Source: a filamentous cyanobacterium CCP2
GTDB lineage: Bacteria; Cyanobacteriota; Cyanobacteriia; Elainellales; Elainellaceae
Length of the DNA: 33,685 nucleotides
Direction: 5' to 3'
Assembly (NCBI GenBank): GCA_003003615.1
Contig: PVWD01000035.1
Coordinates: forward strand, 1 to 33,685
Positions within the stretch are counted from its first letter, which is position 1. Every line of letters begins with the position of its first letter. Below the pieces are notes generated by a model that had not been told where the DNA came from, ran no database searches, and saw only the letters and a list, made by a program, of their open reading frames with translations. The position numbers and the translations under genes are program-made. Below are positions 9,129 through 18,307 of the stretch, piece by piece.

Positions 9129-10139
9129 ATGGCAGTACCGTATTCCAAATATTTAACGATCGCACTACTCAGTTTTGTGAGCGCGTTAATCTTTAGCGGC
9201 ATTTTAGGCACTCCCGTTAACGCTCAGAATGGGCCATCCGAAATTGAAAGACGATTAGAAGATTTTGGCAGACCTCCAGAAGTTGAATTACCCCAGACGG
9301 CTCCAGCTCCAGCCCCACCTGCCCCGGTTGCTCCAGCTCCAGCCCCGCCAGCTCCGGTTGCTCCAGCTCCTGCTGCTCCAGCTCCGGTTGCCCCTGCTCC
9401 TCCTGAACCCAGACCGCGTGTTGCTCCCAGACCCATTACTCCACCGGCTGAACCCAGCGTGACTCAATTACAGTTTGGGTTTCCTCAGCCAGGTGTATTG
9501 GGACAGGCAGATTTTATTGCCGAAGATGGGCGACGCATTGAATTTTTTGAATTTGAAGGAATTCAGGGGCAGCCCATTATTTTAACGGTGAGTGGAAGTA
9601 GAACAGTTTCACCGGGCAGCAATTTCAGTCCGAATGTGTATGCGGCTGTGATTGCACCCAGTGGCGAAATTGTCGATCGCAATGATGTGGCAGGCGGTGA
9701 GCGGAGAGAAGAAGATGAACGGTTGTGGTTGAGATTGCCAGAAGCAGGAACCTATTTAGTTGCAGTTTCTACTGATCCTGGACGGGAAGCTCGGTTTAGC
9801 GTTGCTCTGCAAAGAGATACTACTCGTTACCGCTTGGATGATAGCAGTGTTCTCACAGATGATAGTCCACGTTTAGATGATGGTAGCCCCTTTAGAGCTT
9901 ATAGTCTCGTTGCCGATTTTGATGGGCAGTTTATTAACATCCAAGCGACTAGCCCTGATTTTGACACTTACCTAGTCTTGGTCGATGCAGACTTTAATAT
10001 TCTTGCGGCTGATAACGATAGTGGCGGCAACTTTAACTCGCTAATTCGAGGACAACTACCAACACAGGGACAGTATTATGTTTTGGTGAATGCGCTCCGT
10101 TCTGAAGGGCGCGGTCGCTATCGTCTGACCATTTATTAA
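9129..10139 (+). CDS. Exported protein with Ala/Pro-rich linker and two PPC-type domains
   Basis: A 336-aa protein with a signal peptide over about residues 1-33 (YLTIALLSFVSALIFSGILG, cleavage after VNA). An Ala/Pro/Val-rich linker made of repeated APAPPAPV units follows. Then come two beta-sandwich domains that resemble bacterial pre-peptidase C-terminal (PPC) domains: the first has FEFEGIQGQPIILTVSG and PEAGTYLVAVS, the second has FDTYLVLVDADFNILAADND and GQYYVLVNA. No protease domain is present, so PPC here may serve as an extracellular binding module. The ATG at 9129 is chosen because it begins the signal peptide; a TTG at 9045 and ATG at 9075 lie further upstream in frame. It lies about 95 nt after the kinase gene. 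Confidence 0.8.
   Translation: MAVPYSKYLTIALLSFVSALIFSGILGTPVNAQNGPSEIERRLEDFGRPPEVELPQTAPAPAPPAPVAPAPAPPAPVAPAPAAPAPVAPAPPEPRPRVAPRPITPPAEPSVTQLQFGFPQPGVLGQADFIAEDGRRIEFFEFEGIQGQPIILTVSGSRTVSPGSNFSPNVYAAVIAPSGEIVDRNDVAGGERREEDERLWLRLPEAGTYLVAVSTDPGREARFSVALQRDTTRYRLDDSSVLTDDSPRLDDGSPFRAYSLVADFDGQFINIQATSPDFDTYLVLVDADFNILAADNDSGGNFNSLIRGQLPTQGQYYVLVNALRSEGRGRYRLTIY
9299..9410 (+). repeat. Degenerate tandem repeat coding for an APAP/PAPV linker
   Basis: Units of roughly 30 nt based on GCTCCAGCTCCAGCCCC and CCGGTTGCTCCAGCTCC repeat about three times inside the PPC protein gene and encode its Ala/Pro linker. Such in-frame repeats often vary in copy number between strains. Confidence 0.75.
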
Positions 10140-10264
10140 TCCATTACCGAGTTACTGCGCTGCATTGGTTTGGGATCTCTTAGCAAATCAAGATGAGCGT
10201 GTCCCCTTGATATGTTAAGATGCGTAGCAATTATGAAATCTGTGTTGGAGAGGTAGAGGTACAC

Positions 10265-10402
10265 ATGGAAGCGGTATTGCTGTTGGCAAAGTTACCAGAG
10301 GCTTACTCAATCTTTGATCCCCTAGTGGATGTTCTGCCTGTGATTCCCGTTTTCTTTTTGCTACTGGCGTTTGTCTGGCAAGCATCGGTGGGTTTCAGAT
10401 AA
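10265..10402 (+). CDS. psbK: Photosystem II reaction center protein K (PsbK)
   Basis: A 45-aa one-helix thylakoid membrane subunit of photosystem II. The sequence has a short cleaved presequence (MEAVLLLA), then [20 protein letters not shown] and the membrane helix [17 protein letters not shown], which matches PsbK along its whole length. Mature PsbK begins at the Lys of KLPEAY. The ATG at 10265 is preceded by GGAGAGGTAGAGGT. An in-frame open frame extends upstream to about 10220 but does not belong to the protein. It is single-gene and is closed by a terminator 30 nt downstream. A TAAGAT at 10216-10221 is a possible -10 box. Confidence 0.96.
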   Translation: MEAVLLLAKLPEAYSIFDPLVDVLPVIPVFFLLLAFVWQASVGFR

Positions 10403-10430
10403 GTCTTAATTTATTCAGTGGGCTTGTGTA

Positions 10431-10461
10431 GGGGGTGCATTTCCGCATCCCCTTCTTTTTA
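10431..10461 (+). terminator. Rho-independent terminator of psbK
   Basis: GGGGGTGC at 10431-10438 pairs with GCATCCCC at 10445-10452 (one G-T pair) around a 6-nt loop, followed by TTCTTTTTATT. Confidence 0.8.
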
Positions 10462-10709
10462 TTGCTGGTTTATTGCCGGTTTAAGATCAATTTGCATTAA
10501 TGAAATGCTGCCAACGGAGTTCATCGTTTTTTTATCAATTTTTGAAGAATCTCCTGATGGCGCACTTCACCATAGAATTTAGGGTTAAGGCAGAGTTAAC
10601 ATCAAAAAACCATCAGTCCGCGGTGACGATCAGCTTCAATTTACCGCTCAGTGCATGATACTAATTCGCCTCATTCAAACAATTATTTACTAAAGCTAGA
10701 ACTGAATCT
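10461..10709. other. Intergenic region between psbK and the one-TM protein
   Basis: Apart from the psbK terminator I see no gene here. The CTGATGG near 10553 and CCATCAG near 10610 could pair over a loop of about 50 nt, but this is weak. The upstream control region of the 10710 gene must lie here. Confidence 0.5.
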
Positions 10710-11183
10710 ATGAAGTCGCATAGAAATGCCAATGCTGCTTTCAAACGGTTAATGAATCACCTCCCGTCCGGACTGGTCGAAACTTTTTCAGAAGCTCAGA
10801 AAGATGCCCTCCATCAAGCACTTAAGCGAATGAGCCAGGGCAATCACCTTATTGATCTCCGGCTATCGGTTCCTTTTCCACAACCCGGTTTTTACGTGGT
10901 TTTATTCGCTGGGCGGGAACGTCGATCGCTGAAACGCTTGAAGACTGAACAGCACAATTATCCCTTTACTGCTACCAATCTCATCCTGCTCATCCTTTTA
11001 TTAAGCGGAGGAATCACGCTGGGAGTAATGAAACTTCTCCCTAAAATCCTGTCTGCTGCCCAGAATGCCTCCTTCCATCCTACAGCGATTCCCTGGTTGC
11101 AGACTGAGTCAGAGTGCCGGCACACTGGGCGCACTTGGCGCGATGATAAGTGTTGGGATGGCGAGCATGATGCCAATTTTTAA
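10710..11183 (+). CDS. Hypothetical one-TM protein with a Cys-containing C-terminal tail
   Basis: A 157-aa protein that I do not recognise by name. Residues 1-85 are soluble, with RLMNHLPSGLVETFSEAQ and a basic RERRSLKRLK segment. One membrane helix lies near residues 88-110 (LILLILLLSGGITLGVMKLL), followed by about 45 residues ending ESECRHTGRTWRDDKCWDGEHDANF. The two cysteines with the GRTW and CWDGEHD residues look like a conserved disulfide or ligand-binding tail on the far side of the membrane; this is inference. The ATG at 10710 gives the full frame. The CIRCE element of groEL begins about 90 nt downstream, so the two genes are probably separate units. Confidence 0.7.
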   Translation: MKSHRNANAAFKRLMNHLPSGLVETFSEAQKDALHQALKRMSQGNHLIDLRLSVPFPQPGFYVVLFAGRERRSLKRLKTEQHNYPFTATNLILLILLLSGGITLGVMKLLPKILSAAQNASFHPTAIPWLQTESECRHTGRTWRDDKCWDGEHDANF

Positions 11184-11276
11184 TTAATTCCTTAGAAAGG
11201 ATTACTTCCTGGCTTCATTCCTTTCATTCTTCCTTGTCCTCAACATCGTAAGTTCGGAATTCCCTCCACATTAGAA

Positions 11277-13029
<1,753 letters not shown>

Positions 13030-13060
13030 TTCGCCGCTCCGCCCCACCCAACGTCCCCTG

Positions 13061-13297
13061 TTACTGCATGACTCGATACTCTGTGCTAATGGACATAAAC
13101 ACAGCAGGATCGGGAGTGGGTAGCAGGGGACTCCAACTATCTACCCGTCGGAAGTTTCTGAGATGGGCATCATGAATGGTGGCGCGAACAGCATCTTTTG
13201 AACCAAAGATGATAATGCGAACGAGTTCTCGTCCTGGATTCGGATGAGAATCGTCACCGAAGGCAGGATGATCGAACAGGTTAAAATCACCTGTCAT
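13061..13297 (-). CDS. Small conserved cyanobacterial hypothetical protein
   Basis: A 78-aa soluble protein without a named family. The core VRIIIFGSKDAVRATIHDAHL followed by WSPLLPTPDPAVFMSISTEYRV looks like a small alpha/beta domain, and I have a general memory of similar short proteins in cyanobacteria. The ATG at 13297 is backed by a GGAGT ribosome-binding site about 6 nt upstream on the minus strand. It converges on groEL with a gap of 31 bp. No catalytic residues, signal peptide or membrane segment are visible. Confidence 0.65.
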   Translation of the reverse strand: MTGDFNLFDHPAFGDDSHPNPGRELVRIIIFGSKDAVRATIHDAHLRNFRRVDSWSPLLPTPDPAVFMSISTEYRVMQ

Positions 13298-13817
13298 GGG
13301 AATACTCCTTGGAATGGTTTGGTTTCAACAAACGGAAGAAACCCAAGAACCTGGAGGTCTCCCACATTCGATCGCAGCAAAATCGCGGCGCAGGAGCTTA
13401 ACAGATTAGGTAGAATTTACCAAAAAAGCTAAACTATCCTAAGCCCGACGGACAGCTACGGTCGTCTGTGGGGTTAGAGGTATGTTGTAGTTGCTCTCTA
13501 CTTCATACCTCGCCAGGTTTTTGGGAGACAGGCTACTGCAACACGCACAATGTAGCCATAAGTTAAGACAATACCAGACTCATAGCGTGAGTCAAGTATG
13601 CTGTTGTACAAATTTACTGGAAGTGAGGGCGAGGGGCGATCGGTTATCGGATTCCTCGATCGAAAGAATTGGGTCAATTGCTGAACCTGTCACAACCCGA
13701 TCGGTTCCTGTGCCAAATCCCGGTAAGCTATAAGGTTGCAGTTTGTAACTGACATTCTGTAACTGAGATTCAATGTGAAGGGGTAGCGATCGGGCATGAC
13801 CCGTGAGGAGGTAGACC
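13298..13817. other. 520-nt intergenic region before the Tat/MBL gene
   Basis: No frame here looks like a protein. The left part is the upstream region of the minus-strand small gene. The middle holds a cluster of hairpins (13441-13593) described separately. Further right are two copies of TGTAACTGA near 13745 and 13757 and a strong GAGGAGG ribosome-binding site at 13804-13810. Confidence 0.6.
13441..13593 (+). ncRNA. Candidate structured RNA (cluster of hairpins), class unknown
   Basis: Several stems follow each other in 150 nt. The first is loose, with CCC...GGG closing arms near 13443-13473. The second is strong: GAGGTATG (13477-13484) with CATACCTC (13504-13511), extended by GTAG/CTAC across a TT/TT internal loop. 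The third is GGCTAC (13531-13536) with GTAGCC (13552-13557). The fourth is GACTCA (13577-13582) with TGAGTC (13588-13593). A TAGAAT at 13412-13417 could be a -10 box. It does not match tmRNA, RNase P RNA, SRP RNA or the 6S rod shape as far as I can tell. It could be a leader of the downstream gene or a separate small RNA. Confidence 0.35.
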
Positions 13818-14582
13818 ATGAAACGTCGTCAATTTGTGCAATATGCTGGAGCAGGCTTACTGGCAGCATCTGGGCTAGGAGTAGCGAAGACTGCCCTGGC
13901 TCAAACGGGTTCTGTCACGGTTCAGTCTTTAGGCCATATGTGCTTCTTGTTTACCGGGGATGGTCGGCGAATTTTGGTGAACCCATTTCGACCGATCGGC
14001 TGCACCGCAGGCTATCGACCCCCTCAGGTAAATGCAGATTTGGTGATGATTAGTAGCCGGTTGTTGGATGAAGGGGCGATCGAGGAGTTGCCTGGAAATC
14101 CGCGTGTGTTAGCAGAGCCAGGAATTTTTGAATTTCCAGGAATGCAGGTTCAAGGCATTAATACAGACCATGACCAACTGGGCGGCAGACGGTTTGGGCG
14201 AAACGTTGTCTGGCGATGGAACCAGGGAGGGATTGGGAATATTCTGCATCTGGGTGGGGCAGCGGCTCCGATAACGGTGGAGCAACAAATCCTGATGGGT
14301 CGCCCAGATATCGTGCTGATTCCAGTTGGAGGTGGGCCAAAAGCCTACGGCCCAGAAGAAGCCAGGGCCGCGATTCAAACTTTAAACCCAAGGGTGATTA
14401 TTCCAACCCAATACTTAACTCAGGCAGCCGACACCGCAGCTTGTGACATTGTTTCCCTTGACAACTTCTTGGCACTGATGGAAGGAACGCCGATCGATCG
14501 AAGGGGCGATTCGATTACGCTGAGTGCCTCAGATTTGCCGGATTCTGGCTCCAGAATTGTGGTGTTGGATTATGCCTTTTGA
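13818..14582 (+). CDS. Tat-exported MBL-fold protein lacking the usual metal ligands
   Basis: A 254-aa protein with a twin-arginine-like signal (KRRQFVQYAGAGLLAASGLG, cleavage after TALA). The rest resembles the UPF0173-type metallo-beta-lactamase fold: SLGHMCFLFTGDGRRILVNPF, then GINTDHDQLGGRRFG, NILHLGG, VLIPVGGGPKAYGPEEA and PRVIIPTQY. The signature HxHxDH is absent. Its place holds MISSRLLDEGAIEELPG. The usual HLGD reads HLGG, and the usual C-terminal PxHY reads PTQY. The domain therefore probably lacks the standard dinuclear metal site. The ATG at 13818 follows GAGGAGG by 7 nt. An earlier annotation as hydrolase would rest on the fold only. It stands after a 520-nt intergenic region. Confidence 0.8.
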   Translation: MKRRQFVQYAGAGLLAASGLGVAKTALAQTGSVTVQSLGHMCFLFTGDGRRILVNPFRPIGCTAGYRPPQVNADLVMISSRLLDEGAIEELPGNPRVLAEPGIFEFPGMQVQGINTDHDQLGGRRFGRNVVWRWNQGGIGNILHLGGAAAPITVEQQILMGRPDIVLIPVGGGPKAYGPEEARAAIQTLNPRVIIPTQYLTQAADTAACDIVSLDNFLALMEGTPIDRRGDSITLSASDLPDSGSRIVVLDYAF

Positions 14583-14786
14583 TGGTTCTAATGGGCAGCA
14601 AAGGGGGTGTATCCCACTTTTGCATTTCCATGACAAATCTTTCACTGGCAGGCAAGATGCCTGCGCTACGGAAATCAATCCATTTGCATCAATGGGATGC
14701 TCCCCAGCAAAGGTCGTCATTTATCGGAATGGGATCTCCCCATAACAGGTGTAAGCGTCTACCTCTAAAATACTGCATCTAAGATA
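14583..14786. repeat. Short intergenic region with a palindrome
   Basis: GCAGGC-AAGAT-GCCTGC at 14648-14664 is a perfect 6-bp palindrome. Palindromes with an AGGCAAGATGCCT core recur in filamentous cyanobacterial genomes as far as I recall. No T-tract follows, so it is not a standard terminator. Confidence 0.4.
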
Positions 14787-15536
14787 ATGGGAGAATCTGC
14801 CCTTTCTGCAATTTTTGGCATGGCAACTCCTCAGTTTCAATTTTCCGATCGTCCACTCCATCGTTCACTCATTCCTCCCCTGGAAAATGGCGATCGGTTG
14901 AATTCAATTGAGTTTGAGCGGCGGTATCAGGCAATGCCGGGTGTTAAAAAAGCAGAACTGGTGGAAGGAGTTGTCTACATGGCCTCGCCGTTACGGTTTG
15001 AACCACACGCAGAACCGTATGGTGATTTAATCGGTTGGCTTTGGAGCTACAAAATTGCAACTGCTGGCGTGAGATTGGGAGATAATCCAACGGTTCGCCT
15101 GGATCTGGATAATGAGCCACAACCCGATGCAGTGCTTTTGATTGATGCCCAAGTGGGGGGGCAATCTTATTTGGGCGAGGAGGGATATATTGAGGGTGCC
15201 CCGGAATTGGTGGCGGAGGTGGCAGCTAGTAGTGCGTCGATCGATTTGGGGGATAAGAAACGGGCCTATCGCCGCAATGGAGTGCAGGAATATTTAGTTT
15301 GGCAGGTTTTTGATCAGCGGATTGACTGGTTCAGTTTGCAAAATGGTGAGTATGTGGTGTTACCGCCAGACGCTGAGGGAGTTATTCGCAGTCAAGTTTT
15401 TCCGGGACTTTGGTTGAACCATACCGCACTCTTGCAGGGGCAGATGGCACAAGTACTAACCACTTTGCAACAAGGGTTAAATTCAAATGAATATCGATCG
15501 TTTGGGCAACGGCTACAGGGAAACAGAAAGGATTAG
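14787..15536 (+). CDS. Uma2 (DUF820) family protein
   Basis: A 249-aa protein of the Uma2 family, which is greatly expanded in cyanobacteria and has a PD-(D/E)XK nuclease-like fold. Visible landmarks are KAELVEGVVYMASPL near residue 54, QPDAVLLID in the core, ELVAEVAASSASIDLGDKKRAYRRNGVQEYLVWQV (conserved acidic E and K of the motif) and FPGLWL near the C-terminus. The cellular role of the family is not established. Two starts are possible: ATG at 14787 or ATG at 14820 (MATPQFQF); neither has a clear ribosome-binding site. It is followed after about 190 nt by pepP. Confidence 0.88.
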   Translation: MGESALSAIFGMATPQFQFSDRPLHRSLIPPLENGDRLNSIEFERRYQAMPGVKKAELVEGVVYMASPLRFEPHAEPYGDLIGWLWSYKIATAGVRLGDNPTVRLDLDNEPQPDAVLLIDAQVGGQSYLGEEGYIEGAPELVAEVAASSASIDLGDKKRAYRRNGVQEYLVWQVFDQRIDWFSLQNGEYVVLPPDAEGVIRSQVFPGLWLNHTALLQGQMAQVLTTLQQGLNSNEYRSFGQRLQGNRKD

Positions 15537-15727
15537 AAGGAACGATCGCCCCTCTTAAAAGCCTGGGTGCAGTGAGGCGGAGTCAGCCGCAGAGTGAAGC
15601 TCTGAGTGGAAAGCAGGTAGGCTTTATGTTTGATCCCAGTTTTGAGCGAAGTTGCTACACTGCATAAAAGCGATATTTGCTGCGATCGATCGCCCTCTAT
15701 CCACTTCACTTCTACATTCATCTCCCC

Positions 15728-17041
15728 ATGACCACCCAAACTGAATTCGCGACTCGCCGAGAACAATTGATGTCCAAAATTGGGAAAGGTACTGCCATTT
15801 TTCGGAGTGCGCCAATGGCGGTCATGCACAACGATGTTGAGTATAACTTTCGGCAAGACAGCGATTTCTTTTACCTGACGGGCTTTAATGAACCGAATGC
15901 CGTAGCAGTTTTGGCTCCCCACCATGAAGAACATCGGTTTGTGTTGTTTGTGCAGCCGAAGGATTTGGAAAAAGAAACCTGGACAGGCTATCGGGTTGGG
16001 GTTGAGGCAGCCAAGGAACAGTTTGGGGCTGATGCGGTTTATCCGATCGCGGAATTGGATGAAAAACTGCCTCAATATTTGGAAAAAGCCGATCGCATCT
16101 ACTACAAGTTGGGGCGCGATCGGGGTTTTAATGGCACCGTCTTGAAGCACTGGCAAAAGCTGATGGCGGTTTATCCGAAAAAGGGAATTGGCCCGACTGC
16201 ATTGGAAGATCCGTCTCCCATTCTGCATCCAATGCGGCAAATTAAAACAGAGCGAGAGCTTGAACGGATGCGGCAGGCAGCCCTGATTGCAGTGGAGGCC
16301 CATAACCGAGCGCGGCAGTTTGCCCAATCTGGACGGTATGAATATGAAGTGCAAGCCGAGATCGAATATACATTTCGGCTACGAGGAGCAATGGGCCCAG
16401 CTTATCCGTCGATCGTCGCTTCTGGAGCGAATGCCTGCGTGCTGCACTACACCGAAAATACGCGGCAAATGCAGAATGGGGATTTACTGCTCATTGATGC
16501 TGGATGCGCCTACGACTATTACAACTCTGACATTACCCGGACTTTTCCGATCGGCGGCAAATTTTCGCCCGAACAGAAAGCAATCTACGAAATTGTCTTG
16601 GAGGCGCAACGGCAGACGATCGCTCAAGTATATCCGGGTAATCCTTATCGCCAAACCCACGATACGGCGGTGCGGGTCATTGTCGAAGGGTTGATGGAAT
16701 TGGGGCTGCTTCAGGGAGACATCGAGGAAATCATTAAAGAAGAAAAATACAAGCCGTTCTATATGCACCGAACAGGACACTGGTTAGGGTTAGATGTGCA
16801 TGATGTAGGCGTGTATCAGCATGGAGAAACGCCACACAATTTGGAACCGGGGCAGGTGTTGACGGTGGAACCAGGAATTTACATTTCGTCTTACATTAAG
16901 CCCGTTGAGGGACAGCCCGACGTTGCCCCACGCTGGCACGGCATCGGCATTCGGATTGAAGATGATGTTTTGGTGACGACCTCAGGGCATGAAGTTTTGA
17001 CGGAGGGTGTACCGAAGGCGATCGAGGAGTTGGAAGATTAG
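15728..17041 (+). CDS. pepP: Xaa-Pro aminopeptidase (M24B)
   Basis: Cytoplasmic metallopeptidase that removes an N-terminal residue before proline. The N-terminal aminopeptidase P domain (residues 1-165, with FRQDSDFFYLTGF) is followed by the pita-bread catalytic domain. The five dinuclear metal ligands are visible: D257 (LLIDAG), D268 (YNSDITRTF), H351 (RTGHWLGLDVHD), E381 (VEPGIY) and E411 (GIRIEDD). The 437-aa length is normal. The ATG at 15728 matches homologue N-termini; the frame extends upstream to 15677 through non-conserved residues. It is followed after 40 nt by the cytochrome gene. Confidence 0.94.
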   Translation: MTTQTEFATRREQLMSKIGKGTAIFRSAPMAVMHNDVEYNFRQDSDFFYLTGFNEPNAVAVLAPHHEEHRFVLFVQPKDLEKETWTGYRVGVEAAKEQFGADAVYPIAELDEKLPQYLEKADRIYYKLGRDRGFNGTVLKHWQKLMAVYPKKGIGPTALEDPSPILHPMRQIKTERELERMRQAALIAVEAHNRARQFAQSGRYEYEVQAEIEYTFRLRGAMGPAYPSIVASGANACVLHYTENTRQMQNGDLLLIDAGCAYDYYNSDITRTFPIGGKFSPEQKAIYEIVLEAQRQTIAQVYPGNPYRQTHDTAVRVIVEGLMELGLLQGDIEEIIKEEKYKPFYMHRTGHWLGLDVHDVGVYQHGETPHNLEPGQVLTVEPGIYISSYIKPVEGQPDVAPRWHGIGIRIEDDVLVTTSGHEVLTEGVPKAIEELED

Positions 17042-17045
17042 AGGA

Positions 17046-17062
17046 ATGAGAAATGAGAAATG
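17046..17062 (+). repeat. Heptamer tandem repeat ATGAGAA
   Basis: The heptamer ATGAGAA occurs about 2.5 times in tandem in the 40-nt gap between pepP and the cytochrome gene. Short tandem heptamers of this sort are common in cyanobacterial spacers. Confidence 0.5.
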
Positions 17063-17081
17063 AAAGAAGCCAGGGAAAAGG

Positions 17082-17429
17082 ATGAAAAAGTTATTGTCAA
17101 TGTCGATCGCGTTTGCAGTGCTAATTGGGGTGCTGTTGGGAAATTTTCTGTTGATGGCTCCGGCGATCGCGGCTGATTTAGAACAAGGGGCGCAGGTGTT
17201 TAGCATTCACTGTGCTGGTTGTCATGTGAATGGCGGAAACATTGTGCGGCGTGGCAAAAATTTGAAGCTGAAAACGCTCGAACGCAATGGCTTAGATTCT
17301 GTAGAGGCAATTGCTCAACTGGTGACGAATGGTAAGGGAATCATGTCTGCCTATGGCGATCGGCTGACGGGAGTGGAGATTCAGAATGTATCAGCCTATG
17401 TGCTGGAGCAGGCAAAACAGGGATGGTAG
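17082..17429 (+). CDS. c6-type cytochrome (c6B/c6C-like)
   Basis: A 115-aa lumenal class I cytochrome. A signal peptide covers residues 1-30 (cleavage after AIA). The mature protein is ADLEQGAQVFSIHC..., with heme motif CAGCH and axial Met in KGIMSAYGDRL, ending YVLEQAKQGW. In classic c6 the segment before TNGK reads QV. Here it reads LVTNGK, so Leu replaces the conserved Gln that raises the heme potential. With the NIVRRGKNLKLKTL segment, this points to the c6B/c6C group rather than the PSI electron donor PetJ. The ATG at 17082 begins a good signal peptide. It lies 40 nt after pepP. Confidence 0.9.
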   Translation: MKKLLSMSIAFAVLIGVLLGNFLLMAPAIAADLEQGAQVFSIHCAGCHVNGGNIVRRGKNLKLKTLERNGLDSVEAIAQLVTNGKGIMSAYGDRLTGVEIQNVSAYVLEQAKQGW

Positions 17430-17448
17430 CTGTTTCACTTCTTACTCC

Positions 17449-17925
17449 TCACTCCGCTACTCCCCACATCCTGTACGGATACTGAACCAACGAAACATTA
17501 AAATACCGAGGATCATCTGAAACATCTTGTCCAATCCAAGTGGGCAGGTTAATTGTCTGATTTGTATCCGTAAGTTCCACCTCTGCCAGAATCAAGCCCT
17601 GGTTCTCTCCCATAAATTCATCTACTTCCCAAAGCAAACCGTCCCAGTAAATGCGGTGGCGCGTCTTTTCAATCAACGGTCGATCGCACAGGGTATCTAA
17701 CATTTCGGTTGCATCTGAAAGGGGAATCACATACTCATATTCGGCTCTAGAAATTCCTTGCGTTGCTCCTTTAATGGTGAGGTAGCCCGTCTCTCCGGCA
17801 ACGCGTACCCGCACCGTTACACCATCCCGCGATGCCAAGTAGCCCTGGCGGTAAAGCGTTCCTTCTCCTAAATCGCGCCAGCCTTCGCCCACCACTAAAA
17901 ACTTCCGTTCAATTTCAGTACCCAT
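17449..17925 (-). CDS. CYTH-domain protein (triphosphate tunnel metalloenzyme)
   Basis: A 158-aa single-domain CYTH protein. The diagnostic ExExK motif is EIERK at residues 4-8, followed by the alternating charged beta strands of the tunnel fold: VTVRVRVAGETGYLTIKG, RAEYEYVIPL, KTRHRIYWDGLLWEVDEF and LILAEVELT. Short bacterial CYTH proteins of this form are usually inorganic triphosphatases that hydrolyse PPPi, and that is the likely activity here; thiamine-triphosphatase or another triphosphate substrate is possible. The ATG at 17925 sits directly before the motif. It converges on the cytochrome gene with a 20-nt gap. Confidence 0.9.
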   Translation of the reverse strand: MGTEIERKFLVVGEGWRDLGEGTLYRQGYLASRDGVTVRVRVAGETGYLTIKGATQGISRAEYEYVIPLSDATEMLDTLCDRPLIEKTRHRIYWDGLLWEVDEFMGENQGLILAEVELTDTNQTINLPTWIGQDVSDDPRYFNVSLVQYPYRMWGVAE

Positions 17926-18307
17926 CTTGGTTTAGCCTCTCGTTCTACAACAGCAACGCGCCCTAATCATCCTAATCATGATTATTACCGAACCCATGAC
18001 GCTCCTCACTGATTCCCTAATTGCTGGAGAGGCGATCGGTTTTGCAGCGTTGTTGTTTAATGCTGGACGTTCTCGTAAACAAAAGCTGGAACTTTTCTGG
18101 TTTTACCGAGGAGCAATCCGGCTGAAAGATGCCTGAACTGCCGATCGTTTCTGCCCTCTGCCAGTTGCATAAAACCGATCGCCAAAAAAAGATTTCAAAA
18201 TTAAAAAGACTGCTAAAATCTGCTTGTCCTTTGGCTTGACTTGCATTGTTCAATTCAGCCAAACGGAAAAATTCATTGCAAACCTAGTTTGAGATAGTGT
18301 GCAGCCT
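17926..18307. other. Intergenic region upstream of mscL
   Basis: About 380 nt. The left half has a 52-codon frame (17978-18136) that may be a gene remnant. The right half is AT-rich and must carry the mscL promoter. I cannot place the promoter hexamers with confidence. Confidence 0.5.
17978..18136 (+). pseudogene. Possible truncated remnant of a small membrane protein gene
   Basis: A 52-codon frame starting MIITEPMTLLTDSLIAGEAI and continuing GFAALLFNAGRSRKQKLELFWF. The MTLLTD start, a hydrophobic helix and a basic turn followed by LxLFWF look like the N-terminal part of a cyanobacterial multi-helix membrane protein family, after which the frame ends early at TGA. It could be a relic, a short gene of its own, or chance. 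The likely internal start is the ATG at 17996. Confidence 0.25.

Noticed and set aside
9224-9436. Gly/Ala-rich minus-strand frame
   Set aside because: It is the antisense of the Ala/Pro linker repeats.
13441-13593. 6S RNA, tmRNA or RNase P RNA at the hairpin cluster
   Set aside because: The consensus pieces of tmRNA and RNase P RNA are absent, and the several separate stems do not form the single rod expected of 6S RNA.
13491-13733. 80-codon plus-strand frame in the hairpin region
   Set aside because: It starts with TTG without a ribosome-binding site, and its residues look random. The hairpins explain the region better.
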